Shown in pieces: positions 44,869-57,824 of a DNA stretch of 64,000 bases. Source of the stretch: Takakia lepidozioides (Eukaryota > Streptophyta > Takakiopsida > Takakiales > Takakiaceae); the NCBI GenBank assembly GCA_030704615.1, contig CM060731.1, positions 43,648,001-43,712,000 on the forward strand. Direction: 5' to 3'. The translations under genes and the position numbers were made by a program. How positions within the stretch are numbered: position 1 is the first letter of the stretch; the number at the start of each line of letters is the position of its first letter. The notes beneath the pieces were generated by a model. It saw nothing but the letters and a program-made list of their open reading frames with translations. It was not told the origin of the DNA and searched no databases.

Positions 44869-45770
44869 TTGTTTGGTAAAACCCACAAGGACCAAAGGCA
44901 AACGTATCGCAACACTCGAGTTTCACTAGCATATTGGATTTTTCGTAGAGGTCCATGTGCAATAGCTGTTGTTAGACCCACGCATGAGATCCAATTTGTT
45001 CATTGCTGGGAGATCGAGAGGCTTGTTGCAGAGGGTTGTGTATCTGTGACCTCTGTGAACCAGTCAAAACTCATAACATGCATTCCAGGAGTCCCAGTGC
45101 TGAAACCGTCAGACCTCCCACCCGCTCTCCACCATCCCGATGAGTACAAGGATGCTGTCAGGATTCATAAGCGCATTGACGAGGCATCGGTGGTTCTGGT
45201 CAACACTGCTAATGTGCTGGAAGGGACAGTCTTGGATGCCTTGAAGACCCAAGTCATCGGCACAGAGGAAGTGGTCTGTATTTTGGGTGTTTAACTTCAT
45301 GCAAGTTCCAAGATTAGGTCATGCACAGTGAAGGCCCGTTTTCTTTGTTGTAACATCCTTTCAGCACTCTTTTCAGCCAGAACTACTCTGGATGACCTTC
45401 AGGATCCAGCCTTCCAGATGATCTATGGCCACCATTCCATGCACTTAACTTACGAACCCTACATACTTTCTGCAGAGATGGATCTTGGAGATTGGTCCAT
45501 TAATGCAACCAGAGCCTGAAGTTTTGAATCCTGAGGCACCCAATCATATCATACAAAGAGCAGCCGAAGCGCTAGATCCATGAGTGCAATGGCTGAACAC
45601 ATAAGCTCCTTCTTCAACTGGTTCTTTTCGTGTGTTTTGGAACCCTTGCCACTATTCAGCACCACAAATCCTGGAGATGGCACAGGGACTGGAAGCCAGC
45701 AAGCAACCTTTTTCATGGATACTGCAGACGCCAAACGTTGCACACTGCTGCATATCCTTCATTGATACAA
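44869..45770 (+). pseudogene. UDP-glycosyltransferase (family 1) pseudogene, truncated before the PSPG box
   Basis: Family 1 UGTs attach sugars to small molecules in the cytosol. The frame 44990-45290 contains ITCIPGVPVLKPSDLPPALH and VVLVNTANVLEGTVLDAL, the usual mid-protein text. After a gap, IGPLMQPEPEVLN (about 45495) and APNHIIQRAAEALDP match the linker, then a stop interrupts. In another frame near 45665-45740, QILEMAQGLEASKQPFSWIL matches the segment before the PSPG donor-sugar box. The preceding FGTLATIQ is in yet another frame. The PSPG box itself (HCGWNS type) is not found. Several frame changes and a missing C-terminus show a dead copy. Confidence 0.75.
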
Positions 45771-47834
45771 CTATCCATCGCTGAATTCCTCTCTTCAGGA
45801 ATCCTCTGCAGAAAAACATTAACCAGTGAAATTCAACATGTGAATGCTTTGCAAGGTGAAATCTCAGTTTGGTTTTACTGGTGAAATGCAACATACAGAG
45901 CTGCAAGGGCTAAACCATCAGTCCCAGCAACCCAATTTTTCCACGTACAGGGACAAACTATGTCTGTTGTAAATATGTCACCTAGATTTATGTGAGAAGA
46001 ACAGACTTCACACTTTGTATTTAGCGCGAGACTAGTGCTCCTGATGGATTATATAATCCTGAACAAATGTCTCTAGGGCAAGTGATTAATGGATTCCCTA
46101 GTATGAAGGTACGGCTGAAGGTGATGGAACTGACGATCTGGCTACGAAAGGCTGTGGCAGATGGGGGGTCCTCACAGAGGAATCTGGAAGTTTGTGTCCA
46201 GCATCTTAGGACACTGACCCCCCCCCCTACACTTAAGGTCTGAAGTTACCGCGGCTGCTTCAAGAAGACCTGGTCATGTGCAGTTTGAACATGCAGGTGA
46301 GGTGGCATGCAGAACTGTATGACTCAGTTTTTTAGACTTGTCTACTTGTAAAGTGTCCTTGCTTACTGCAGAAATGGACATAGCGGATGTGTGCAGGTGT
46401 CTGAGGGATCACTGCCCCCCAAACTCTTTTCTGGAGAGTTGATGATGTTGGAGCTTAATTTTCAGACATCTTGTTCTCGTCTCTCCATAACAGAAAGCAC
46501 CTTGTTCCCTGGCACAAGCCCCTTGCGTACATGGGCGGCAGAGCACACATGTGATGAGTCATTTGATTTGTAAAACATTTTTTTTTCCCTTTTTTCCAAA
46601 GGGGGATTGGAGCCCTTTTGAATAAAATTAGAAGTGGTACTGGAAACCTGACCAAGGAGTGCATGAGGGAAGATGAACAAGGATTGGGTGACACCCTGGC
46701 CAAAACCCGGAGGGCTGAAGCTATGTTTGAGAAAACATAATACTGGAGGGCCAGCTAGCAAGGAAAGAGTGTAAAGAGAAAGGAAGTTCATCAGTCTGAA
46801 ACCAGAGTCCAGGGAATATCCCACGTGATGAGGTTGTAGCGATTTCCATGGCAGCAACTGAAGGTTGAGGGAGGGTGGATGCAACAAAAACCAGAACAGA
46901 TCCAAAAGACACTCAACGTTTGCGCCAGAGAGGTTCAAAGTTGAGATGTGCTTGCACTTTGGACTTCCGATTTTTCTTTGTGCCTCCAGTTGACATCTGA
47001 GGGACTAGCAGGTCCCCCATCCTGAGGGGTAGGAATGTTTTCAAATGTTCGACAGAGTTCCAGATAGTCCATTGTATGTCTAACGGGTTTTAGGAGTCAT
47101 ATTCATTGTCCCAGGTGTATGTGCTGCATTTGGCTGGTGTGTGCCCAAGGTGACATGGTTCAGGTGGATATTGAAGGATGGAATCAATGTGGATGGTGAC
47201 ATGGTCCTTGCCACTGTGATGAGTGAAACTGTCCACGAGGGAGACACTTTCCGCATGTGTCATGCCTCAGGGAAACACTATCCAGGTTCACACAGTCCTG
47301 AATGCTGTCACTGTGCAGGGGGATTGCTATTTTGTCAGCCATCAGCGATCAGTATGACGTGGACACACGAAAAATGGCCACGTGGCAAAGGGTTGTCTAA
47401 TATTTTTTTTTTCTAGGGCTGCCTGTAAATCCAAAACTGAATGATAGTCGTTTTCCAGTAGAAAATGAATGAGAACAACACTATTTTTTTTATTTTTTTT
47501 CGCGGAATAGTGGGGTGTGGCCCTGTTTTACTTTATTGAAAAAGGGAAAGATACAAGCATAGCATCATGAGGAAAAATAACCTCAATATGAAAGTGCCTT
47601 AGAGGTTGATGTAGGAAGCCACTGCTTCGTAACCAAAAGGCAGCAGTCTGCAGAGAAGAGTATGATAAGGTCTGGTAATGAGAGAAGAGAAGATAAAGCT
47701 TAGACTCAAGAGTCATGTCTATCTAAGAAAAGGTGTCAAAGGACCGTTGCACAATCAATTTGCCCTTCCTAACTGATTTTCTATGCCTCCAATTGACCTC
47801 CTGGTCCTCCCGATCCAGCGGGGTATGCATCGCA
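45771..47834. other. Gene-free stretch with LINE-tail-like and minisatellite-like bits
   Basis: 46570-46640 and 47515-47620 resemble poly-A-bearing LINE 3' ends on the minus strand (T-rich run, then TTATTGAAAAAGGG and AGGAAAAATAACCTC). GGTGACATGG units near 47150-47205 resemble the reverse complement of the ATCATGTCACCCC minisatellite. A minus frame at 46462-46938 is open but unassigned. Confidence 0.45.
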
Positions 47835-49245
47835 CTAAGCGAACTGCCAGCCTGATGGGATGGTGTCGCTCCAGAGAACTCGGGAATCAGATTGCCCGGT
47901 GCAGATTTTGCCCCCTTTGCCCCAGGAGTTGTCAAACTCATCGAGAAGTTGAGTCCTTCTTCTCGGGCCACATCTGCATAGAGCTTCCCCAATAACCCGC
48001 CAAGCCTTCCTAGCATCAGACATTAAATCTGAAACCATAAACAATATAGCCCTAGCGTTGCTCCATTTGTTAGCAAAAACAAAACCACATCTGGCTTTCC
48101 AGATTTTCCATAGCATCTGAGCTATGAGGGAAGCCCATACTGGGCAAGGTGACCTCTTGAAAATTAAGAAGTAACACTGAGGTATCATCCCGAGGGAGAG
48201 GGTTCCAGGAGGAGTAGAAATTCCGAACCAAACACCAGGAAGCACGGGCAGCGTGACAGTACAGTAGGCAATGCTCCATGGTTTCAGACACGTTCATGTT
48301 GCAGAGCTTACAAATTGAGCTAACATCAGAGACAGAGTAAGAGACTGGGAGAATTTTGTTAACCATCTTCCATAGAAAGCCCGACAGCTTTGCAGCCCGG
48401 TCTTTCCTCCAAATATCCTTCCAAATGCACTTCCAAGATTTGGGATGGCCAGAGAAATGAGCCCATTTCTTGGTAAGCTTGAGATCCACTGGGATATGGA
48501 AGTTGAGTAAAGAGTACCATTTCTTGACCGTGTAAGAGAAGAAAGGCGAGTGCTTCTTATCTTGCCAAATCCATTCACCAGGGTCAAACTGTAGCAAGGT
48601 TAGTGGAGCCAACAAAAACCAGAGGAAGTGAGAGCTTTGGTGGCAGCCATTGGCCGCTGAGGGGCTGATCTTGCTAGTGTTCATACAAATGACTCTGATG
48701 GCGTAGAGGGCAACTTCCTCGCAATGAGAAATTCCAGGAGAGTGTAAAAAACCAGAAGGGTGGACTTTAAACAACCAGCCCCGAAGGGAAGAGCCATCCC
48801 GGGACATAGCAAAGAAAGCTTTTTTGGGAATGATACCCTCCAAACCCCACCAAGTGTTGAGGGCCTTCCTGTTCCTGGGATGGGAGGTCAGAGAAACCCA
48901 GCGGTCAGGGAAATCAGCAGTCACCATCCCCCAACCAGCAGCAGCCCGCCTGCTGGTCATATCAGAGGTGACAAGCTCTCTAGGCAAAAGAGTACCATCG
49001 CTCCAAAGGTGAGTAAAGTGAGAAACCCCCGCGGCTTCCCAAAATGCCCAGCAAGGTGAACACTTAACGAGAACTTCAGAATCTCTATTGTAATTTCCAA
49101 AGAGGGGTTGTCTGAGGGCCTCCTCAGACGTCGTGGGCTGAAGTTGAGCAAGAGAGATACGCATAGCAGTCCAGGCCCTCCATATGGATCTCCACGCACA
49201 GGAACCACATAGAGGTTTGGCATTCGAGTTTCCACCTTGCACCAT
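47835..49245 (-). mobile_element. L1-like LINE, C-terminal ORF2 region
   Basis: A 391-residue minus-strand frame (48070-49245) holds the post-RT region of a plant L1-type retrotransposon. It reads FDPGEWIWQDKKHSPF, VKKWYSLLNFHIP and KLSGFLWKMVNKILPVSYSV, then a zf-RVT finger CKLCNMNVSETMEHCLLYC. After a frame change the next segment (47835-48245) continues MLWKIWKARCGFVFANKW, typical of the L1 tail. A possible 3' end with poly-A lies down to about 47515. The endonuclease and catalytic RT are missing. This differs in sequence and finger type from the LINE at 4154-5350, so it is a second family. Confidence 0.8.
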
Positions 49246-49744
49246 CCACTATATTGCTTGTCATCATCGGATAACTAATGTCGAGACCTAACAAGGTAAA
49301 ATACAAAACCCTTTAATTATCACAGAAGGCTGGCAAACGTGGGGTATGAGTTGTGGACTTGAAGGACAACAGTCGTAGGCTAGATGGCCGCGGAGAACAC
49401 CTTCGTTGGCCAAAGGTGGAGGATGAAGAAGACGATCAGGATGAAGTTGGGAAAAATGAAAACTTTCGGTTTTTAAAAAAAAAATTATTTTACATTGCTA
49501 TATCATCCTCCACCTTCAATGGACGAAGGTTCAGGGTGAAGTGGGGGAAAAATGATAATTTTCGGAAGCACCCTGGCTGAGCGAATGTTGTCACCTTCGT
49601 TAGTCGAAGGTGCAGTTTTTGAGCAGGTTCGTTGGGCAAGGGAAAATGTTCGTGCTGACCTTCGTTGACCTTCGTCATTGATGGAATTGAGCTGTTTACT
49701 GACAGAATATGAGCTCTCACTGTGCAGGAAGAGTCCTACATGCT
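49246..49744. other. Spacer, no gene seen
   Basis: Contains several ACCTTCGTT/AACGAAGG words near 49399-49670 in both orientations, which could form small hairpins. No coding sequence. Confidence 0.5.
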
Positions 49745-49935
49745 GTCAGTGTGGAGAGTGACACTAGAATGGGCCCTGGGTGACACAGTCCAGGAGGGCG
49801 ACACATTGGAGGGTGATCACATGGCCGTGAAGGGCGACACTCTCATGGAGGGTGGCATGCCCCGCCTGACCATGTCTAGGAGGGTGACACGGCCTAGGAG
49901 GTTACATGTTATATCTCTGTGAAGGGTGACACTGC
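49745..49935. repeat. Degenerate minisatellite in opposite orientation (GGGTGACA type)
   Basis: Repeated GGGTGACAC, GGGCGACAC and GGGTGATCACATGG units are the reverse complement of the ATCATGTCACCCC motif at 10797-11040 and 25914-26065. Confidence 0.65.
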
Positions 49936-51751
49936 CTTTCCTCTCTTCCACTAGCGGATATCTCAGTAGCCTCCTTTTAGGTGAAGGGGTTACATGCTTC
50001 ATGCACCATGGGAGCTCATTTGTTTGCAACATTGCCATGGAAACTTGTGGAGACACCAGTATGGCTTCTCTAGCAGTGGTGTAAAGGAGTGTAAGATGCT
50101 GAGATACCCTTGTCAACATCACAGTTATACTTCATTAGACAAACACCTTGTCCTACATTGCTGGAATGATCATTCTGATTAGAATAAAATGACGATACAT
50201 GTGTTTCACTACACCAAACTGAAGATGAACCATGACCATGCTGCAGCTGAGTGGTCCTACTGCAATAGTGACATAGGGAAATCATAGATTCAAGCCATGC
50301 TCACACAGAATTGAGAGCAGCTTCCCTTCCACAACCATAGTTCTTTCTTTGGTATTCCTGTTTCTGAAGAAGTGTTCAAGTTGCTACAGACAGACATGGA
50401 AGAAAGGTGGGCCTTTCTTCACAGAAGATTCTGATTCCATTTCTTTGATCCGTCTGTCCGAAGCGTCTCACAGGCATATATTCCAACATCATCGATCCAT
50501 TTTCCATCCGCTTTGTTATGTGTCGTTTACCTGTGACATCCATCCGCGCGGTTTTTGATTCCAGTGCTTTCTTCTAACACAGGAGAGGGATCTTGCCTTC
50601 TCCTGTTTAGAAACATTCTTCGTCTTCTTCGTTCCATAGGCAACTTGAAGCTGATAGGTTACGTTGCGCTCAATCTCTCTTCCCTGTATCGATCTCTGCA
50701 GCGGTTGCAAGGACGACTCTGTTACCACGATTTTGATATTTTTGGGGATTTGTTTCGATGTCAATTGTTGTGCCGATCCGTAAAACCGGTGGTTGATATA
50801 CATAAGAGGAGTCGTTGCTTGGCGTGTACAGGACTCGCGTTGCAGCTATGGAGGATCATTGGATGTGATTTTGAAACGTATCTGGTAAGAGGCTGGACAT
50901 TTCGGAAACGTGGTCAGTGTCCTCGATCTGGTTGCTTCGTGACTGATCCAGTATTGTAAACTGTTTGCATCTACAATTTTTTTTTAATAGGACTTATCCT
51001 GAGCCTGTGATACCCTCCAAGATGATAGGTGCCGGATTCAACTACAGGACAAAAAAATTGTGGCAAGAGCCTCTTAGGTCTTCTCTTTTACGATGTGGAC
51101 GTTAGGACTATGTGCACCTCCCGACACCTACTATGACAACAGTCAAGGGTTGTCGGCTAATAGGGAAAGAAGATGGATATATCAGCTGAATATAATCGCT
51201 GTCGAGACAGAGTTAACGAAAGGACTCTCACATGTATGTCAGAATGGCCGCAATTACCTGTTGAATCTCTGTTAAACGTCCAATGTTTTCTGTTTACACA
51301 TACAGATACTTGCATGCATTCAAGGTTCATGGATCAATGATTTTCATATTCAATTGCTTGATATGGAAAATTTTAGGTACTATTCAGAGCTAATTCCAAG
51401 GGCCGACGCATATGAGCAAAGAACCAACAGACGGCTTAGTGTGTTTGTGAGAGGCTTCACGCATACAGCAGTACCGAAGTCCTGAAGATAGATACTGGAT
51501 CTCTGTGTGTTGTGTGTCTCAAATAGTCCTGGTGGAGTCAGATTCTACTTATGGTTGGTTGCACAACTGGTTAATTGATCACATCTGTCACAGAAGTTTC
51601 TGGAATGTGATGGGTTTTATAGCAAATACCTATCCTGACATTGACGAAAGTTCCTCTTCTATGTAGATTCAACATCTTGCATCCACTTGAGTGCCGCCAG
51701 GGCTGGTGAAAAGCAGATCTGTAAGGCAGACCTGGACAGGCACATTGTAAC
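49936..51751. other. Region upstream of the chalcone-isomerase-like gene
   Basis: Possible promoter and 5' untranslated exons. A plus frame at 50555-50959 (SSLYRSLQRLQGRLCYHDFD, ending in FVTDPVL) is open, but no link to the downstream gene could be shown. Confidence 0.4.
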
Positions 51752-54700
51752 ATGCAGGGAAACTGGCCAGATTTTCGGGCCTGGGTGTTTGGTGTTGTAC
51801 CTCCATCATCTACCTCATCTAATCCAGCCTCATCATGGCCTGGGCCTAGTGGCAGTTCTGGACTGAGGCCTGGGCCAGGTCTTCCTCCTGGTTCTGTTTC
51901 TGCTTCCAATCCAGGCCCCTATCATCTTCCTCTGTGTTCACCTGATTCCTCGAGTTTTAGTCCAATTCCAGGAAGAGAAGCGCTGGGTGGGGGTTTGTTA
52001 GCAGTGCTCCAAGCTGCAGGGGGGTTCCTGCGGTCTCTAGGGAGAAGGGATGCTGTCAGCAACATAGAGAAGGGCAAGGGTGCAATGCAAAGGCAAGGAA
52101 AGGGAGGGAATCAGCACCAAAGTAACGTGAAGTTGATAAAGAAAGGTCCAGGAGCTTTGACCACTAGTAGTGTTATCAGTGCTAGTGCTGGCCATGGGAC
52201 TGTCGGCAGTGGATCTGCTTTAGAGCTTCTGAACCGGGTGGCCTCTCTGCTGCGGGGAGGTTGGGGCAAGATGAGGACCCATGGTGCGCTGCCTGCTATG
52301 CTTGCTGCAATATTGCCACCTATTGAGACTTCGTAAGCACTGACCATTCTTCAATAAATGTATTAAGGTTAATGTCAATGCTTGTTAACTGTTATGTGGA
52401 AGCCAACTCTAAAGAAACTACCTGAAATGGTAAATCTTAAGCTGGATGACAATCTTTTGATGTGTTCCATGGACTTCATGAGTTTCCAGATAGATTGCTT
52501 AAAATTCTTGGAGTTTTCTGTGGTGTCAACATGACTGAGGCAGTTATTCCCTAGGGCGAGTGTGATTACTGTGATCACAGGCCCTTCCAGAATCTCCCTA
52601 GCTGAATTTTGTTAGGTGTGCATTCTTGTTTGTTGTGAATGCCTGAAGTTGTTTCATCCCTCTTAAGGGTGTGGTTAGGGCTAATTATTTACTGTTTGCG
52701 GTCGTTATCCTTCCACCCTGATCAGAAGTCCTGTAAGCTCTCAAGTTGTGATTAGGCATGACTAGAAGGAGCAGCGCAATTGTAATTTCTAAGCAGGAAA
52801 TTACAAGCAACTTCTATTTCATTGGATCTTGTATCCAACCAAGTAGATTACTACCATCTCTATGCTCTCATGTCGATCCAACATTACAAGAAGCAAATGT
52901 AAATGCTTGGAGTAGTTTTGGGATAATCTGGCTCAAGTCAATGACTCCAGAAGGGCTCCCTTGCGGAGGGCTGCCAGGCTGAAAGACCTACAGGAGCAGG
53001 ATTCTCTAGAAAGCCATATTCTATACTAGGTTGATTTCTCTGTGCCTCTCTAGTCTCAGGCATCACATTGTCTGTAGGGTGCCATATCTGACTCCTTGGC
53101 CTGCTGCAGGTCTGCCAAAGTGAGACCTAATTCTGTCGGAGATGCTCTTGGAGAGGTCTCAAAGGAGGGAGACAGACATGATGCTAGGGGCTGTGCTTCA
53201 CAAGCAGTGATAGAGGATGTGCGTGAGCTGAGCATGCGATCACTGGAAATGGTAGTGGAACCCAAGACTGGTGTGCATTTCCCTGTCCATCTTTCCTGCA
53301 GTGACTTTGAAGACAAAGCTGGGGTTCCAAGCCCCTCTTGCCAGGTGGTCCTCTCTCATACTTTGCCGTCATATTCTGGTTGCTCGCTTTATGTAGCTAT
53401 GGAGAGGATCAAAGGCCCATCTGTCTTTCTGTCTTCTTTTTTTCCAAATTGACATTGACCTTGGTGTGGGTAAAGGCTGACAAGGAACCTTTCTATGGGA
53501 TTGAAACATCATGCAGGTACTGGCAGGGGTGGGAGCACGAAGCAAAACTTTTGTCAAGTTCAAGTCCATAAAGATCTATGCGTTTGGCTTGTGTAAGTAT
53601 TCTCCCCTTCATCGGGAGCAGACTGTGTAGCAAAGCAGCTGCCCAACTACGTAACATGCTTTCTGGAGAGGAAATGACAATGTTCCAAATGTGTCATTAT
53701 TTTCTCCTAAAGTACTGTCCTTGTCTCTAGGACAGATGTGCGACCTGACCACCTGCGTGCACAGCTTGGGGAAAAGTATGGAGATGTTTCTCTTGAAGAT
53801 CTCAGGAACTGCCCCGACTTCTTGGATGATGTTCTCAGGTAAACAGAACAATGTCTGCAGTCTGGAAATATTAACTGATTAGCAGGAAGCGAGAGGAGGG
53901 AGGGGCAAGGGTACAGGTGTCCACGTTGCCTTCCAGTAGACATGTTCAGAATGGGGTTTAATGTTTTTGGTTTTGCATTGGATGTGTTCGTGAACGAACC
54001 AGTGCGGGTTGAGCATAGGATGGATGCAGCCAATGCAGCTAAAGTCCTTACTGACCAGTGCATGCTCTAGGTCTCCCTCTATTTACGCTTTTGAGCCCGA
54101 AAATTTGCAAGTTGGGTGCAGCAGACATGAAGTGGATATGACTGTGCGGCTTGTGGTGCACTACAAAGGCCTGAAAATGGCCATGGTCCGCAGGTCTTGA
54201 TTTTTCCCCTGTTCATTGCTTGAGTGAAAAATTCTAGTTGGATAGTTATTTCTCTGCATCACATCGCCAACAAACTGAACTTCTGTCATATCAATTTGGT
54301 GCTATGCCTTCTGAAAGAAATCTGGAAAGCAATATCTACTGTATGTATGAAGGTCTGTCTCATTGCTGGAGCCAGCCTTCCAAATGGGAGTAATGCCGAT
54401 TCTGCTCTCCTGTCCCCATGCCCCTGCTCATCTTCCTATGTTGTTATGGTTTCCAAACACAGTGGGAGGCCTATGGTCCAATGAGCATGTTACCTCCAGT
54501 ATGTTAGCTTATATCTGCACTCATGTTGTCAATGTCTCTTACTCCCATCTGCAGCTGCTCCTTGGTCTCTTTGCTAGTTATCTATTGGATTGGAGAAGTC
54601 TATAGGAGTAGTCTTCTCATCCTGCCAATGATGGTGATTGTGGCTGGTTGCGATGCAGTGCCTTTGAGGTGTCTCTGAAGAATCGCTTGAAAAAGGTGGG

Positions 54701-55726
54701 CTCCTGTTTCATGGTCCTGCCATTTCTGGAACTGATGGCACACAACTCCAGCAAATTGCCCTATTTGATACAAAATTTCAAGTGCTCATATGGATGATGA
54801 CTTTCATATAATTCTAACTGTTGTTTGCTGCATTCAGTATCCACTAATTTGGGATCTGACCTGCTGTGAAAGCTATGGCCTACAGATTGCGGGCGTAGAG
54901 GATGATGAAGGGCTGCGCATATTCTGCTCTTACTTGTCAGAGGACATTGCCCTCTTTCAGGTCTGTCAGTATTTCTTAAGCTTGGCACCATCCGACGAAT
55001 ATCCCTCGGATTGTTCCAGATACAGTGTTATTGATATTTTAATAGGGCGGCTATGCACTTGTCAATAACCTGACCTAGTGGGGAGTAGGCATGTTTTTGA
55101 CCTGTTGGATGGGTTCCTCTTTAATCTAATGACTGGATGGCGGGGATGAGTACAGGGGAGCACCATTGATATTCGTTGGCAACCAGGTGGGCGCCTTCGA
55201 ACTGAAAGTAAGTCGATCTATGCTATATCACACTTTCCAAGCTGACAGGAGTGCGTAGGAAATTTGGATTTTCAAAAAATTTCTCCACTTCTCAAGGTGG
55301 GAAATATGCTTTTCATGCAGTTGGTGGGCGTCAAGTTGGAATCATACACAGCCCTCGCCTTTGCCGTAAGTGCTTGTCCTTTCCCTTTCACTTGGGAGAA
55401 AAAAGAGAGAAAGAGAGTTGTGTGTTCAAAGATGCCCAGGAGGGCCTATGGATACAGGAAGAGAGAGTTGGAAGTCGTCTCAAGGGAAGTATCCATTCGA
55501 GAATACGTTTTGGATTTAACCTGAGGGCTTGATAGAGGAACTCTGTTTCCCATGCACAAGCCATTAAATCTGTTTCAAGAAGAAATTCCCAAGACTAATG
55601 GAGGACTTGAATTGGTTGATTGCAGATGCATTTTTCGATATGTACATTGGGGACAAACCCGTCTCGGAATCTGCAAAGCAGAAGATTGGGGAGAATTTTG
55701 CACGTATGCTGCAGTCAAGCGGCTAA
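51752..55726 (+). CDS. Chalcone-isomerase-like protein (FAP-type, CHI fold), complete ten-exon gene
   Basis: Exons 51752-52332, 53110-53344, 53517-53592, 53736-53838, 54125-54193, 54659-54695, 54886-54960, 55156-55207, 55321-55365 and 55626-55726 join in phase to 457 residues and a TAA stop. The ATG at 51752 follows an in-frame TAA. The first 200 residues are Ser/Pro/Gly-rich without a clear motif, perhaps a transit peptide and linker. The CHI fold then runs EPKTGVHFPVHL, VGARSKTFVKFKSIKIYAFG, VRPDHLRAQLGEKYGDV, VDMTVRLVVHYKGLKMAMVR, AFEVSLKNRLKK, DDEGLRIFCSYLSEDIALFQ, GRQVGIIHSPRLC and AFFDMYIGDKPVSESAKQKI. It resembles the plastid fatty-acid-binding group (the FAP2 kind) more than catalytic CHI, mainly in the long N-terminus and C-terminal text. 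Role inferred: plastid fatty-acid or flavonoid-related binding. No lesion was seen. Confidence 0.85.
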
Positions 55727-56523
55727 CCTGCCATAGACAGGCTCATTGGTTCAATTGTGACCATCAATCCATTAAATCTCCTGTTTATCATGCCATCAAT
55801 TACGGGATACTCGGTGACTTTCGGGCTTCCCCTGCTGTCAGTAGATTGTCTCGGCTAGGTCGGCTTTCCGCTAACCTGCCACAGACAGGTTCAATTGCGA
55901 CCGTCAATCCATAAGATCTCCTGTTTATATAGGATACTTTGTGACTAACAAACTTTCCCTGCTGTCAGTTGATCATGTCAGCTAGGTCAGAGATTTACCT
56001 CGTCTCCAGGCTGTAGATGGTGCTGGGCTCAAATCTTGATGTCTGAGGCTCTGTGAGATGGCTGTCTAAGGTAATGTAGGTGCTTTGAGTCTCTAGTGGA
56101 GAGAAATGCCCACCGGTAATGACGATTCGTGTTGAACAGTAGTGCCCACCTCAATGGGGCAGTAGGGTGAATGAGTGAAGGAGGCACTAAATCCAGCGGC
56201 TTGAAGCATTTTTGGCGAGACAATTTTGTACATAACGCAATCAAGGGTCTAGGGATTTTGTTACATCTCCATGGGGACATTGCCCTTGTAGATCACCATA
56301 GCTTGACATTGTACAGATTTCTTCTCAGAATGACATTCTTAAAGATGGCATTTGAGCTCTTTCACTATAATGGACTGGGGAACATTTAGGTTGTTCAGAA
56401 TGTATTGCAATGTGTGCTAAAGGAGGAGTGGGACTTAATGGCAGTGACCTTGGAAGGGCAGTTGACCTGGAAAAGTCTTGCTTTGTGACTGACGACTTGC
56501 CCAAACCATGCCAGAGCACACAG
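55727..56523. other. 3' region of the chalcone-isomerase-like gene and spacer
   Basis: Holds two imperfect copies of a segment (ACCTGCCA(T/C)AGACAGG, TCAATTG(T/C)GACC, ATCAATCCAT, TCTCCTGTTTAT) at about 55727-55800 and 55873-55930, a tandem duplication in the 3' flank. No other gene. Confidence 0.55.
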
Positions 56524-56706
56524 TTCTCACTGCCAGCTAAAGCCTCCTATCATACTCGAACAGGGATAGTGCATGAGACATACAGGGCAACAGATTGGAT
56601 GGACAGCTGGAGAAGAGAGACCGTCCACATGAAGCAGAAGATGGACCAGTATGGTATTGAAAATTGGATCACAGCCAACCCGAGTGGCCATCATTTAATC
56701 TGTCAG
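56524..56706 (+). CDS. Orphan exon candidate, unknown protein
   Basis: Between an acceptor CACACAG and a donor CAG|GTAATT lies an in-phase 183-base segment encoding 61 residues: LPAKASYHTRTGIVHETYRA, TDWMDSWRRETVHMKQKMDQ, YGIENWITANPSGHHLICQ. The composition is strongly protein-like (four Trp/Tyr-rich clusters), and the symmetric 0-0 phase suits an internal exon. No partner exon was found before or after. I do not recognise the family. It could be a displaced exon of a neighbouring gene or a gene fragment carried by a transposon. Confidence 0.45.
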
Positions 56707-57824
56707 GTAATTTGGGCAGAAGATGCATCCTGACTTCGTCCAAAGTTCTCCACCCTCCTCTCACAAGTATCAATTTTTTTCGATTTGAAAGTTGCAAGCT
56801 TGTATACCTTGAAGTACCTAGAAACTTATTGTAATGTTTTTGAGATGACACAAGTCGAGAGAACATTTATAGATGCTTCAAGGCCACGTTTGGCCCAGGA
56901 GAGCTTACTGCTAGTGGGCATTTAGGACAGTTTTGACAAATGGAGGTCATTGACATCTCTGGGGTGTCAGCAATGAAGTAATAGGTGGGCGGATGTTACT
57001 ACTGGTAGGGGATTCGTAGCCCAGGTTTGATACAAATCCAGTGTACAAGGCGTTTCCAAGTCCCGCCCTACTTCCCCCCAACTGTGAGGTTTCTGTAGTG
57101 TACTGGGGGAGGAGTGCCATCCAGGTTTGTGGTTGGTCACGAGAACAGATCGACTACGAAGTGAATATTCCATTTTATGGTTGACATCAATTGGATGCAC
57201 TGAAATGGTTCAACAGATTAACAATGGTGTTCCTATGCATGTTGAGGGGGTGTTGAGTGTCTGTAGTTTCAGTTGTTAATGTCTTTTAACTTGTTGTGGT
57301 AGTATGACTTTAGAGCTGATGGAGTGAAGCTGGTGCCGAAGGAAATTAGTTCCCATGGACTACTGCTCGAGTTTTGTTGCATTTTTCTGATGTGAAACAT
57401 AATTGGAAGCCGAGAGTAGTGGTGGATATTTTGGAATTAGTCTAGAATGCTGCATGCTTTAACACAGGGCCTTTAATACTCCCTTTTTAGTTCTTCAGTT
57501 TGTTTCATCATCTTCTGACATTGCTGTGCCTGGTCACTCGCTATAAGTGCTGTTTATAGGGATCGGTTCTATTCACACCCTGGCATGTAGTCTTTGGCGT
57601 GAGGCCACTCATCTTAATTTGTGGACTCTGAGATCTCCTTTTGTTGCTATGTCACCATGATGCAACTTGAAGAGCGAGTAGGGCCATAATTCTTAACAAA
57701 GTTGTAAATGAGCCCTTTCTCAGAGGTTCTTACGTGTCACTGGCAGTTGTGCACGTAGGGAAGCCTGCAAGAGAAATGTCAGCACTAGAGAACTAGCTGG
57801 CTGCACATTGTAGAAGCAACAAGA
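56707..57824. other. Spacer, no gene seen
   Basis: No coding frame with recognisable content on either strand. Confidence 0.5.
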
